Source: Balaenoptera acutorostrata (taxonomy: Eukaryota > Chordata > Mammalia > Artiodactyla > Balaenopteridae). From it: a stretch of 64,000 nt of DNA. Shown here piece by piece: positions 1 to 11,569 of this stretch. Every line of letters starts with the position of its first letter. Position 1 is the first letter of the stretch. A model generated the notes under the pieces. That model did no database searches and was not told the DNA's origin. It saw nothing but the letters and a program-made list of their open reading frames with translations. The stretch covers positions 37,260,269 to 37,324,268 of the forward strand of contig NC_080075.1 of assembly GCF_949987535.1 (NCBI RefSeq), written 5' to 3'. The translations under genes were made by a program, and so were the position numbers.

Positions 1-984
1 GAGGCTGAAAGGAGGGTTCCCAGAGGGTGGCAGGGAAGGCACTGAGCTTCTCCCCGCCTTTGCTGTACTCCAGGGTGCTTCAGAAATTCCTTCCCACCCT
101 TGTAGTAGTCTGTCCCCAAGCTCCCTGGCCCTGGTTGGCCCTTCGATAAATGATGTGTAGGCTGTAAAAGATGAACTGACAGGGCTGGGCATGCATGTTT
201 ACAAGCAACAGACGGTGGAAGTAAACACAGCCAAACCATCTTTCATCCATAACACACAGTATTGATTCTTCTCTAGTTAAAACAGTCACAACAGTCCTTG
301 TTGTCATGCCCTTGTTTCTCATCTTTCATATTTTAAATAGGAACCAGCTTGCTTGGTAAGAACCCAGCCATTCTCTTTCATCCCTGTCCCTTCCTCCCAG
401 TTGAAGGATGTCACTTCTCAGGGCTCTTTTGGAGTCTTTGGCACTTTTCTGATGGGAAGATCTCCACTCTTGTCAATCTCCATTAAATCTTCAGGCTGCA
501 GGCTTCCTTAGCCAAGCAAAGGGTGACTCATGGGCCCTGGCACTGACCCTCATCACAGTCACCATAACTGGGAGCTTGAGGCGTCCGTTCCTGTTATTCC
601 TCCTTGTTGACTGTCATTTGAGTTAACAACCGGACTTAACGATCTGGGAGACTTCTTCAACAGCAGAGGTGCCACAGGCTCTGCCTTGTCATCCCCTTGT
701 CCCCTGGCTGCCCAGAGAGAGCCAGCGGTCATGGGGGGAGGGCAGAGTTTCTGTCCCAGGTTGGGAGCAGGAGTGGAACGCTTGGTGTCCAGCTCCTTTG
801 GGGAATAAATGGTCCTGGGTGGAGACCCAGGAAAGACATCTGCACCCAGATCTTTTTAGGAGACTGGCAACGATGGACAAAAATGTGAAAAAGAAATGAG
901 TTTCCTGTTTGATGCATAAGCAAATAGGAAGAGTCCCTGAGGAATGGGGTTATCTGCTTATGAAGGCTTCTTGGTGGTTTGGCA
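1..984. other. Unassigned single-copy-looking DNA
   Basis: No repeat family, exon or RNA gene recognised. The short open frames near 670-920 overlap on both strands and lack codon structure or family resemblance, so they look like chance. Confidence 0.6.
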
Positions 985-1115
985 GGCTGGAAAGTACATT
1001 AGGAACAGAGTCATGGCGTCCCTGCCACTAACTGGCTTTGTGGCCTTAAACAAACACTGAACATTTCTGGCTTTCAGTTTTCTCTTCTATGAGAGGAAAA
1101 GATACCACCTGTGAG
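985..1115 (+). mobile_element. MIR SINE relic
   Basis: The order 'gagtcatgg', 'ccactaactggctttgtggcctt', then a 'cagttttctcttctatgag' segment matches the core of MIR, an ancient tRNA-derived SINE shared by mammals. It is heavily diverged, without tail or target-site duplication. Confidence 0.7.
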
Positions 1116-1194
1116 CAGTTTTAGCATTCCATGGAGTCCCTGGAGGATGGAGGAAAGGAAGGGAGGAGATAGAGGGCTCTGGATGCCATAATCC

Positions 1195-1370
1195 TCTAAA
1201 CTTCAACCATTTTATGTATAATTTCTAGGCCCTGGGGATATATTGGTGAATAAGAGAGATAAAATCCATAACTTTAAGGAGTTTAGGTTAACATCTTAGT
1301 GAGATGTACATAAACAAACAAATGTATAATGTAATGTCAAGAAGTAGCAAGTGAAATGCAGAAAGAGAGA
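1195..1370 (-). mobile_element. L2 LINE 3' end, antisense
   Basis: The segment 'ccctggggatatattggtgaataag' followed by an aacaaacaaat stretch matches the antisense 3' end of L2 (CR1-clade LINE). Old, short and truncated. Confidence 0.65.
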
Positions 1371-1894
1371 ACTGTTTCTAAGATTGACTGCCCCTAAGAG
1401 TTGGGTATTTGGAGCCATCTCTGGGGCATGTAGAGCTCAGAGCAAATCGTATTATGTGTCCCCCTATTTCCACACCTTCCACCCAGCAGACATTTTGATA
1501 AATCAAAGAGAGACTTGAGAGCAAATCGGTAGCATATAATGATCATACAGGCTGAGCACATATGATTATAAGTGTGCAACTGATCTATCTACTTTTCTTG
1601 GGGACCAGAACAAGTGGAGATCAGTGATTTCAGACTGAAAGTATAGGAGCTTCACCGGTCAGCCTATAGATAGCTCCACTTTTTGCTAAGGACTGCCTTT
1701 CTGAGCCACTGACTTATATAAAGTCCCCAAGGCTTGGCACCTGAGGCAACTACCCATATTCCATGACTGTTTATCATTGGGGTTAGATTAACAAGTTTTG
1801 ATAGGTCAGGTGAAATCCATAAATTTGAGTAGAAATAGCCATGTGTATTATTATCAGGAGGCAAAATATGTTGAAGATTGGAAGTGCCTTTAAT
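1371..1894. other. Unassigned DNA
   Basis: Nothing recognised on either strand. Confidence 0.5.
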
Positions 1895-2045
1895 TCGTGT
1901 CTCCCAATCTTCATTTTATAGCTAAAGACATCGAAGGGCACTGAAGTTGGAGGAACAAAGCCTAGATCACACAGTCGCTTGGCTCTGTTGGAGCTGAGTG
2001 ACTCCAGGCCTGGGCTGCTGAGATTATGGACACCACTTAGCCGTG
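1895..2045 (-). mobile_element. MIR SINE relic, antisense
   Basis: 'cttcattttatagctaaagaca', then 'gatcacacagtcgcttggctctg', then 'ctgagtgactccaggcct' follows the antisense MIR core in order. Diverged, no ends visible. Confidence 0.65.
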
Positions 2046-2749
2046 GTCCTGGCTATTGGCTTATATAGCAGTTACACAAATAGTTAGAATCAAAGTGTTT
2101 TCCTAGGTGGCTGGTCTGCTAAATTATCCAACAAGAATCAGTAGCTATTCACCCAGGCTTGCATCTCTAATACTCCCCTAATTTAATTCTCTTCTGGTTA
2201 TTCTCACCAGGGCTATTTGTTCCTCTTTACGATAGAATCTAAATTATGCATTCAGTCCCAGCTCATGAGTAGAATGGGGATCTGAGGCATCGAAGAATAA
2301 CATGGCACTCACCTGCTACAATTGGACTATAAAGATTTTCCATTTAAATGATGCAGGAAAAAAAAAAAAGCCTCTGGATGAATCAGACACAGCAGGCAGC
2401 CATGATTTCCACCTCTTCAGTTTATGGAGTTGAACCCTTTAAATATGCAAAACAAGCCCTATTGAGATTATCTGTGCTTCAAAGGCTCCTAATTTTCTCT
2501 CTAACTGAAAAAAGAGATATGGATCTGCAGGAGGAAAACAAAGGTCTACTGTAAGGGATTATATGGACTGCTGAGTTTAAATTCAGAAAACAATCCCTTG
2601 TATGTAGATGATGCTTTATGGTTTAGAGAACACTTTCACGTGGTCTCTTCAGTCCTCAGAATAGCCTGAGAATATTTCTAGGGTTATCAGTGGCACAGAC
2701 AAGTGCCAGAAACATTTTTCAGAGATACAAGAGGCACACAGCAGAGGTT
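2046..2749. other. Unassigned DNA
   Basis: No family assigned with confidence. A short A run lies near 2359. The part from about 2610 weakly resembles MIR, but I would not name it. Confidence 0.45.
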
Positions 2750-3039
2750 GAAGCCTAGAATTACAAGATTTTCACTTTTAGAGAAAAGGCCTCAGAAATT
2801 GTTTAGTTAAACAACCCTCAAACCCATCAGCACCAGAAATTGTTTTACAATATCTCTGAGAACTTTGGCTATCTAGTCTGTACCTGAGTGTCTTGGAGAT
2901 GGTTGTTCAGAATCCCACAGAGCAGTTCATTCCATTCAAAACAGTAGTTCAAGTTATTAGACTGGAAAAAAAATTTGAGCTCAAATCTTTCTCTTTGTGG
3001 CTTTTACTCACTGGTCCTGACTAGGGTATCAGGTGTCAT

Positions 3040-3785
3040 GCAGGTTAGGAATACTAGCTACCATGTAGAAAGGGCCAAGTATCTAATACAATACTTCACT
3101 CCCTATGAACCCTCTCAAGATGAGTATTAATTTCCATTTTTCCCCTTTTTTATTGAAGTATAGTTGATTTACAATGCCGTGTTAGTTTCTGATGTACAGC
3201 AAAGTATTATATCTATATCTATACTTTTTTCATATTCTTTTCCATCATGGTTTATTACAGGATATTGAATACAGTTCCCTGCACTATACAGTAGGACCTT
3301 GTTGTTTCTCTATTTTATATGTAACAGTTTGTATCTGCTAATCCCATACTCCTAATTTATCCCTCCTTCACTCCCCCTTTCCTCTTTAGTAATCATAAGT
3401 TTGTTTTCTATGTCTGTGAGTCTGTTTCTGTTGGGTAAATAAGTACATTTGTATCATATTTTAGATTCAACATATAAGTGATACCATATGATATTTGTCT
3501 TTCTCTGACTTACTTCACTTAGTATGATAATATCTAGGTCCATCCATGTTGCTGCAAATGGCATTATTTTATTCTTTCTTATGACTGGGTAGTATTGCAT
3601 TGTATATATGTACCACATCTTTACCATTCATCTGTTGATGCACATTTAGGTTGCACATTTCCATGTCTTGGCTAAGAAACAGATGACCAGAGAGATTAAA
3701 TTCAGTGTGAAAAAACACGTAATTAGTTGCAAAACTAGCATTTGAACCCAGATCTGTCTTGCTGTACCAGAACATATTGCCCAAG
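3040..3785 (-). mobile_element. MIR SINE, antisense, split in two by a LINE-1
   Basis: The left half (about 3040-3145) ends in 'gagtattaatttccatttt'. The right half (about 3680-3785) resumes with 'gaccagagagattaaattc', 'gttgcaaaactagcatttga' and 'acccagatctgtcttgctg', the next parts of antisense MIR. The LINE-1 at 3148-3655 therefore inserted into it. Confidence 0.65.
3148..3655 (-). mobile_element. LINE-1 3' end, 5'-truncated, antisense
   Basis: Starts with the artiodactyl-type antisense LINE-1 3' end (tattgaagtatagttgattt), continues through the 3' UTR and ends inside ORF2. On the minus strand the last coding part reads NLNVHQQMNGKDVVHIYNA, the usual ORF2 C-terminal stretch. 'atttccat' flanks it on both sides (3130-3137 and 3657-3664), consistent with a short target-site duplication within the host MIR. 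Confidence 0.85.
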
Positions 3786-4380
3786 GGAAGGCTAATCCTT
3801 TTCTACAGCGTTGCTTCCCAATATCTGAAGATGATTTAGGAAATCCTGTCAACATCTCTATGTCATGTTAGATAGAGTACCCTTTTGTTTGGGGTACTAT
3901 TTTTGGGTGGGGAATCAGGAAAATGCACACATGCATCTAGCTATAAAATATACATCTTAGTTCAGGTTAGTGTATTCCAGCTTAAGAACCCATGACTCCT
4001 CCTCCAATCATTCTCCAGCAATGTGAGTTTCCATTCACTCATTGCTGTCACGGTCATGGTACTCTGGAGCTGTCCTAGTTTGTCAATGCCCCTCATTTTA
4101 TGTGGTGTCCAGGACTGAGCACACTGCTCTGGGGTACCAGTACAACCCACTGGTTGGGAAGGAATTCCAAATCAGCACCACTCCTGCTCTATCCTGCACA
4201 CTCTGCTGTCATGAATTCCCCAAAGCTCAACAACATGACCACGGTCACCTGTAATTCATGGTTCCCTGCAAGAGTATGCCTTTTGATTCCAGCTTCAGGG
4301 CTTTTTTGTCTCATGAGATGAAGTTCACACCTGGGGCATAAAGATCCTTCTCAAGTCATATCCAAAGCTGTGTAGAAAAT

Positions 4381-5004
4381 TTCTTTGAACACAGTAGAAA
4401 TTGTTTCGCTTTATGCTATTCTCTGATAGTGCAGGAGACAGATGCCTGTAGTAAACAAGCCCCCATGGAATCTCTGCTCAGCAAGGATATCCACTAGGTA
4501 TGGGAGCATGTTTCCACTTAGTCTCACTCTCTCGGTTCCTCCAAGAAAGACCTTGCAGGCTCTCTGTTCCTTTTCACACCACACACAGGGTAGCCTCGAA
4601 AAGGCAGTAGCATGACCTCTTCACGTATATTAATTATTTGTTTTTTGCTTTCCATAAAAATGAACGTAAATTTTTGCAATAAATTCTCAAGGCTGGGATG
4701 GTACATCTGGTGGCCAAATTTTCTTGGGTTGGCTGGTGTCTCACCTTTAGAAACACCCTGCTGAGATGGTTTCGCTCACCTCTGTGCTTTGTACCTGGAT
4801 AGGGGAGAAGAAAGGAGAACAGCAGGGAGATGGAGGCCGAGTTAAATAGACAGATAAAATGATGCCGTTGGGTCTCATTCAGGAACTCAGTTGATGCAGA
4901 TGTCACTCCCTCTTCCTTGAATCTTTCTTTGCTTGGTTTCCAATACAACACTTTCTTGGTTTTCCCTCTACCTTTCTCAATTTCCATTGTTAGTTTCTCC
5001 TGTT
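4381..5004. other. Unassigned DNA
   Basis: No repeat or exon recognised. A 117-codon minus-strand frame (4634-4987) resembles no family I know and looks fortuitous. Confidence 0.5.
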
Positions 5005-6045
5005 ACCCCCGACCTCTTACCGGTGGAGCGCCCCAGGGTTTTGTCCGTGGCCCTTGCCTCTCTCTATACTCACTTCCTTAGGGATTTCTTCTAGTTTCAT
5101 GGTTTTAAACACTATGTCTGTGCTGCTGACTCCCCGCAAATTATAACTTCATTCCAGACCTCTCTGTTAAACTCCAGACATGTATACCCAGCTCCCTACT
5201 TAACATTTCCTCTGGGATGTCCAATAGATGTCTCTGTCCAAAACTGAACTCCTGATCTTACCCTAAAACATGCACCACTCGTAGCCTTCCCCATCTCCAT
5301 TGATCTTTCAGCTTCCCAGGTCACAAAACCTTGAAGTCATTGTTTACTTCTCTTCTCTCCAAGCCAACATGAAATCTGTGAGCAAATCCTTCCATGTGTA
5401 TCCAGAATCTGGCCCCTCCTCCACATCTTGTTCTATATCACCATCATTTCTCACTTGGAATATTTCAATACACACCCAGCCACTTTGCCTGCTCCTACAT
5501 GGGTCTCCCTAGTCTGCTTTTAACACAGCAGCCAGTATGGTCTTCTTGAAATATTAAATCAGATCATGTCACTTCTGCTCAAAACTAGTAAAAGTCAAAG
5601 TCCTTCCATTAATTTATGTGATTTGGCCCTGAATTACCTACCTTCTTACTTCCTCTCCAGCTTCTTTTCTCTCACTCATTCTCCTCCAGGCATACTTACC
5701 TCCTAACTAACTCTCCCTCAGCATCTTCAAGTATTTGCTCCAGTGTCACCTTGTCACTGAAGCCGACCACTCCTCCAAGCAGTGCACACACATCCTGCAC
5801 TCCGATCTCCTCACTTGACTCTATTCTCTTTTCTTTGTTATTTCCAATACGCCTAACAATTGCTTATCTATTATGTTTACTGCTTGTCGCCTGTCTTTCT
5901 CCACCAGAATGTAAACTCCACAAGGGCCGGGATGTTCATCTGATTAATTCATTTATGTATCTTGGCAATGAGAACAGAGCCTGGTCCAGAGGAGACAATC
6001 AATAAATACCTGTTGAATAAAACAATTAATGAATAAATGAACAAA
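5005..6045 (+). mobile_element. L2 LINE, about 1 kb of the 3' part
   Basis: A long sense-strand L2 copy. Successive landmarks are 'ggttttgtccgtggcccttg', 'catggttttaaacactatg', 'ctccagacatgtatacccag', 'aatcagatcatgtcacttct', 'gtgtcaccttgtcactga', and the terminal 'gaatgtaaactccacaaggg' to 'caataaatacctgttgaata' with a short tail repeat. The reverse-transcriptase coding part has lost its frame. No target-site duplication. Confidence 0.75.
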
Positions 6046-6787
6046 GATTACGTGAACCAAAAGCAAGAGGGTCCGATTTTGCTGTTGCTATATGTGATCA
6101 TTAATAACTGCAATGAAATATCTGGATAAAAAGTAGATGTATTCTTATTACAGTGCTGTTTATTATGTGTTGCTTAACCATTCCATGCTTCTCCAACCGG
6201 GGTTCAGGTGTCCTCAGGTGAATATGGCAGCGTGCTTGGGACACCAAAAGCCTAATATAAGTGTGGTACATCTCCCTTTGGTTTCTCATTTTCTCAAGTT
6301 TTGGGTAAAAATATTTCTTTCCTATAAGTACACACATAAAACAATAGAATACAAACTTTGCATGAATCCTAAAGAGGAAATCCAAGATTTCATAGAAATA
6401 GCTCTGCTCTAGATTCCTCCATCACATGTTTGCTTTCCTCTGCCCTAAATGGTAATTTATGGAAAATGCTGAATCATATTTTAATATTAAGCCCAAATCT
6501 CAACTGAGAAGTTTTCCCTATGAAGGCATTTACTTCGCAAAGCATCTTATTCTCATTCCTATGGATCACGAAGCCTCCTATCAACACCATTATCTTAATA
6601 TCCTCTTGGGACCATTCCTGCTATAGGAAACCAAGGCTACACCAAGGGCTGAACACCATCCAGCAATTCAGTGAAGGAGAAAACAAGCTACTCTACTGCA
6701 GTTGACCAAATGTTAAGCATTCTGAGTCTCATACAGAATTCATGTCTGATTCTTTAAACTTTTTCACATCTGAAAAAAATGAAAGAT
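6046..6787. other. Unassigned DNA
   Basis: No family recognised. Two complementary 91-94 codon frames (6101-6412) are shadows of each other with no family resemblance. Confidence 0.5.
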
Positions 6788-7455
6788 CTTTTATTTTTTT
6801 TATTAATTTATTTTTATATGATTTTTAAAGGCTATACTCCATTTACAATTATTACCCAAAATTGGCTATATTCCCTGTGTTGTACAATACATCCCTGTGA
6901 CCTATCTTACACCCAATAGTTTGTACCTCCCAGTCCTCCACCTCTATATTGTCCCCACCTGCCCTCCCCACTGGTAATCGCTAGTTTGTTCCCTTATATC
7001 TGTGACTCTGCTTCAAACTAGTTATATTCACTAGTTTGTTGTACTTTTTAGATTCCACATATGAGTGATATCATACAGTATTTGTCTTTCTCTGTCTGAC
7101 TTATTTGACTTAGCATAATACCCTCCAAGTCCATCCATGTTGGTGCAAATGGCAAAATTTCATTCTTTTGTATGGCTGAATAGCCCATCTGAGTAGTACT
7201 CCATTATATGTATACACCACATCTGCTTTATCCATTCATCTGTTGACGGACACTTAGGCTGCTTCCATGTCTTGGCAATTGTAAATAATGCTGCTAGGAA
7301 CATTGGGGTGCATGTATCTTTTTGAATTAGTGTTTTTGTTTTTGTTTTTGTTTTTGGATATAGGCCCAGGAGTGGAATTGCTGGATCACATGGTAGTTTT
7401 ATTTTTAGTTTTTTAAGAAGCCTCCACACTGTTTTCCGTAGTGGTTACACCAAGT
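6788..7455 (-). mobile_element. LINE-1 3' end with ORF2 C-terminus, antisense
   Basis: Antisense 3' UTR followed by the ORF2 C-terminal region. The minus-strand frame (7160-7429) contains WRLLKKLKIKLPCDPAIPLL, FLAALFTIAKTWKQPKCPS and MEYYS, diagnostic of the ORF2 C-terminus. The element is 5'-truncated inside ORF2. A repeat expansion at 7331-7356 lengthens the frame with alternating Lys-Thr. Confidence 0.88.
7331..7356. repeat. (TTTTTG)n microsatellite inside LINE-1 ORF2
   Basis: About four tandem TTTTTG units. On the minus strand they read Lys-Thr repeats and keep the ORF2 frame open because the unit is 6 bp. Confidence 0.85.
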
Positions 7456-7612
7456 ACTGAACTACACTGGTAGTTTTATTTTTTGAAACACCTTTTAAAC
7501 CTCTATCACATAAAGAAGCCACACAAATTGTGAATTAAAGCAAAGGTTTTTGAAGGTGGTGAACTTGGCTGCAGGTGTAGGTGCAGTGAAACAGTCATTT
7601 TCATACACTGCT

Positions 7613-7883
7613 TTTTTTTTTTAACATCTTTATTGGAGTATAATTGCTTTACAATGACGTGTTAGTTTCTGCTGTATAACAAAGTGAATCAGCTATACAT
7701 ATACATATATTCCCATATGTCCTCCCTCTGGTGTCTCCCTCGCACCCTGCCTTTCCCACCCCTCTAGGTGGTCACAAAGCACCGAGCTGATCTCCCTGTG
7801 CTATGTGGCTGCTTCCCACTAGCTATCTATTTTACACTTGGTAGTGTATATATGTCCATGCCACTCTCTCACTTCATCCCAGC
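7613..7883 (-). mobile_element. 5'-truncated LINE-1 3' UTR with target-site duplication
   Basis: A poly-T run followed by 'taacatctttattggagtat' and the antisense LINE-1 3' UTR. It is flanked by 'ttcatacactgct' (7600-7612) and 'ttcatacaccgct' (7884-7896), a 13-bp duplication with one mismatch, which fixes both edges. A retrotransposition by LINE-1 machinery. Confidence 0.9.
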
Positions 7884-8164
7884 TTCATACACCGCTAGTT
7901 GATGTTCCTACAGTTTCTTTTTGTTGCAAAACAACCATCCCATGACAATCATTTTATCATCTCTTGGGGTTTCTGTGGGTCACAGATTTGGGCAGGACAC
8001 AGCAGGAACACTTTGAACAAGGCTGAAGTCTGGAATCATCTGGACATCTCCACTCATACATCTGGTGGTCAACACTGTTTGTCGGCCTGGACCTTAGCTG
8101 GGTTGTGGTCTCTCCATTGTGGGTTCTTGTGTGGCCTCACTGCTGTGGAGGGGGCATTTTCTTT

Positions 8165-8620
8165 TAAACTCTTTAGTTTTGGTATAACACACATACTTGC
8201 AGTGAGAAAAATCTCAAGTGTACATATGCGTGAGGTTTTAACAAAGTGAACAGTGATGTAACTAGATATATCACTGTGTATCATGTTCAAGATCAAGATC
8301 AAGATACAGAACATTAACAGCAAACACAGAAGCCCCCCTTGTGCCTTAATTCCAGTCATAACCCCCAAAGGTGGCCACTCTAAAGATGTCTAACACCGTA
8401 ATTTAATTTTACCTTTTTTGAATTTTATATAAAAAAGATATATGCACATGATGCTTTAGTGTCTGGCTTCTTTAAACTTGTGTCTGTTGCTGTGACATGT
8501 GGCAGAAATGTATTCTTTTTTACGACTGTTTAGTATTCTGTTATATAAGTACACCATAACTTTTTTTTTTTCATTTTAAGACACTGAGGTCTACTTTGAT
8601 TGTTTTCAGCAATGTTTATA
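8165..8620 (-). mobile_element. Old LINE-1 3' end (L1M type), antisense
   Basis: 'tacagaacattaacagcaa', 'tagtgtctggcttctttaaac' and 'tagtattctgttatataagtac' follow the antisense order of an ancient mammalian LINE-1 3' UTR. More diverged than its neighbours. It may be the 3' end of the ORF2 relic that follows. Confidence 0.65.
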
Positions 8621-8639
8621 GCTTTCAAAGTAAATAACT

Positions 8640-10877
8640 TACACACACCATTTGTCAAATTTATTCCTGAATAATTTCATATGTTTTGTAAAATTCAGTT
8701 GGCTATGGCATTGTACTTTAAAAGTACATTGTACTTTCATTTTCTAAATATTTGCTGCCAATAAATCAAATACAATTGATTTTCACATATTGCCCTTGTA
8801 TCTTGTGGCATTGCTGAATTCTCTTAGTTTTATAAGATTTTTGAAATTCCTTTTGATTTTCTTTCATAAAAATAATTTTGTAATCTATGAAAAAGATAGT
8901 TTTACTTTTTTCTTAATTTTAATGTGTTTTATATTTATTTATTTATTTATTTGCCGTGGTGAGAACAGACCTTCTTTTTCTCTCTCTTATGGAAAACGTA
9001 TTATTGTTTTACCAATAATTATGATGCTAGCTGTAGGTTGGTTTTTAAATATGTGTATGTATCTATGTACACACACACCCCCACACACACACCCACACAC
9101 CCACACACCCCACACAGAGTCTTTATCATATTGAGGAAGTTTCCTTCTAGTCCTTGTTTTCGAGAGTTATTATAATGGAAGGGCATTGAATCTTGTCAAA
9201 AACTTTTTCTACATCTATTGAGATTAACATATGTTTTTCTACTTTACGCTATTAATATGGTAAATTACACTGACTAATTTTTGAATGTTAGGCCAACCTT
9301 GCATTCCTGGTATAAACCCCATTTGGTCAGGATATATTATCCTTTTTATATATTATGGAATACATTTTGCTAATAGTTCAAAAATATTTTTTCATCTCTG
9401 TTCCTGAGAAATATTATCCTGCGATTTTTTTTTTTGTAATGTTCGTATCATCCTTTGGTATCAGGTTTATGCTGGGTTCATAAAATAAATTTGGAATTGT
9501 TCTCCCCCCTTCATTTTTTGAAAAGTTTAGGGAGTTTTGTATTATTTCTTATTTACATGTTTGATTGTACTTAGTAATTAAGCCATCTTGGCCTGGTGTT
9601 TTCTCTGTAGAAAGGTTTTTAATTTCAAATGCAATTTCTTTAACGGAAATGGGACAAATCAAATTTGAGCCAGTTTTCATAAACTGTATTTTTAAGAAAT
9701 TTGGCCATGTCATCTAAGTTGGCTCTATTCATTGGCAAACATTTTTCATAATATTTCCTAATTATTTCTTTAATGTCTGTAAGATCTGTGGCAATGTTCC
9801 TTTTGTCATTCTTGAGATCGGTAATTTGTTTTCTCTATTTTTTATTTTATTCTACTTTTGACTAGTTATATATCAACTTTGTTGATCCTTTAAGAATCTA
9901 AATTTTGACTTTGTTGATTTTTGCCATTATTTGTCTGCTTTCTATGTCATTAATTTCTCCTTTTATCTATTTAATATCTCTTTTAAAATACTTTTTGGTT
10001 TAATATGCTCTTCTTCTTACATGAGAAGCTTAGATCATTGATATGAAAGTTATTTTTCTCTTCTAATATAAGCATTTAAAGCTGTAGCTTTCCCTCAGTA
10101 TTCCTCCAGACATTAATGTGTTCAATTGTTATTATTCAGATTAAAATATGTTATAATTTTTCCTATGGTTTCCTTTTTGGTCTATGGTTTATCTAGAAGT
10201 AAGTTTATTAATTTTCAAATATGTGGGAGTATTTCAGATATCTTATTTTTATCTACATCTAATTTAATTACATTGTAGTCACAGAACGTACTTCTTGTGA
10301 TGTTAATTCTTTGAAATTTATAGAGACATTTTTTAGCCCAGCATGTGATCTGTTCTGTTGATGGCTCCATTTACACTTGGGAAGAATGTGGATTCTGCAA
10401 TTATTGGTGGTAGTGTTCTATCAATACCAATTAGGTCAAATTGGTTCATAGTGTTGTACAGGTCTTCTATACCCTTAAAGATTATTTTTCTACCTATTCT
10501 ATCAAATATTGATAGAGGAGTGTTAAAATCCCCAACTACAATTGTGGATTTACCTATTTGTCGCTTAAGGTCTGTCAAATTTTGACCTTCACAGTTTGAA
10601 GCTTTATTAAAAGGGGCATGCTTGTCTATGGCTTCCTGATGAATTAACCCATTTATCATTATTAAATATACCTTTTTGTATTTGATAGTATTTCTTTTTC
10701 TGAAATCTACTTTCTCTGATATTGATATAGTCACCCCAGCTTTTTTGTGATTAGTATTTGCATGATAGATATTTCCTATCCTTTTACTTAAAATTTTTTG
10801 TATTGTTGTATTTGAAGTGCATTTCTTTCAGACAGCATAAGGTTGAGGTTTGCATTTTTATCCAGCTTAAAAATTTA
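8640..10877 (-). mobile_element. Old LINE-1 ORF2 relic, antisense
   Basis: Reads antisense from mid ORF2 to its N-terminal endonuclease domain. A surviving minus-strand frame at 10333-10734 contains VVGDFNTPLS and ends in DHMLG, both endonuclease landmarks. Reverse-transcriptase landmarks upstream (near 8810 and 9190-9330) are recognisable in DNA but not open. The Tigger2 element interrupts it at 10878. A C-rich CACACCC tract lies at 9070-9116. Confidence 0.85.
9070..9116. repeat. CA/CACCC-rich simple repeat
   Basis: Tandem CA with interspersed CCC, embedded in the antisense LINE-1 relic. Confidence 0.85.
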
Positions 10878-10979
10878 TACAGTAGACTCTTGAACAACGC
10901 AGGGATTAGGGGCGCCAACTCCCCATGCAATCAAAAATCTGTGTATTACTTTTCACTCACCAAAACTCAGCCTACTGTT

Positions 10980-11114
10980 TGTTTGTTTGCTTGTTTGTTT
11001 GTTTTTGGCCGCACGGCATGCGGGATCTTTTTCCCTGACCAGGGATCGAACCCATTCCCCCTGCAGTGGAAGCATGGAGTCTTAACCACTGGACCACCTG
11101 GGAAGTCCCTGGAT
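10980..11114 (-). mobile_element. CHR-1-like tRNA-derived SINE in the Tigger2 tail
   Basis: Antisense copy: a (GTTT)n tail, then 'ggccgcacggcatgcgggat' to 'ggaccacctgggaagtccct'. It is flanked by 'tcagcctactgtt' at 10967-10979 and 11115-11127, a perfect 13-bp duplication. Read from the minus strand it begins with the polymerase III A-box-like start of CHR SINEs. Lineage marker for Cetartiodactyla. Confidence 0.92.
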
Positions 11115-11448
11115 TCAGCCTACTGTTAACTGGAAGTCTTACTGATAACATAAACCGTCTATTAGCACATATTTTGTGTAAGTATTACATACTGCAATCT
11201 TACAATAAAGTAAGCTAGAGAAAAGAAAATATTAAGCAATCATAAGGAAGAGAAAAAACATTTACAGTACTGTACTGTATTTCTCAATACTGTAAGTTTA
11301 CATCATCTGTTTACAAGATGAATTATCTTCAGTATCTATATCAATACTGTCTTACAGGATACGAAACACTGTAGATGTTATACGTATTATTAACACTAGA
11401 CATGAAAAATAAGAAACTGTGAAAAAGAAATTCATATCTTTTTACAGG

Positions 11449-11569
11449 TATAACAATTCATTCATTGATAATGAAGAAGCAACAATATGATTGCCTTATG
11501 GTAGCCTAGTGTAAGCAATATGATTGCCTCATGGTAGCCTAGGCCAACACTAATGAATGAATTGTTATA
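11449..11569. repeat. 18-bp inverted repeat enclosing a 33-bp tandem duplication
   Basis: 'tataacaattcattcatt' (11449-11466) recurs as its exact reverse complement at 11552-11569. Between them, 'caatatgattgcct' plus 'atggtagcctag' occurs twice with a 33-bp offset (starting at 11483 and 11516), with one T/C change. It lies in the noncoding 3' flank of the Tigger2 element. It may be native to the element or secondary. Confidence 0.85.

Larger units (their letters stand above)
2750..4380 (-). mobile_element. L3/CR1 LINE 3' region, antisense, split by later insertions
   Basis: The left part (about 2750-3035) has the antisense CR1/L3 order: a 'tagaattacaagatttt' tail zone, 'cagttcattccattc', then 'tactcactggtcctgac'. 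The right part resumes at about 3795 with 'gctaatccttttct' and 'caatatctgaagatg', and continues with 'tagtttgtcaatgcccctc' and 'ggtgtccaggactgagcaca' (4075-4125). Together they read as one old element interrupted by a MIR and a LINE-1. The right edge near 4380 is soft. L3 predates the placental radiation, so this is probably the oldest layer here. Confidence 0.6.

Noticed and set aside
8165..10877. A retrovirus-like reverse-transcriptase region
   Set aside because: All protein traces are LINE-1 ORF2 endonuclease or distal ORF2. I see no long terminal repeats, primer-binding site or gag/env trace anywhere in the window.
11449..11542. A CRISPR-like repeat and spacer pattern
   Set aside because: Only two copies, no regular spacers, and the host is a vertebrate genome. 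It is a local duplication in a transposon.
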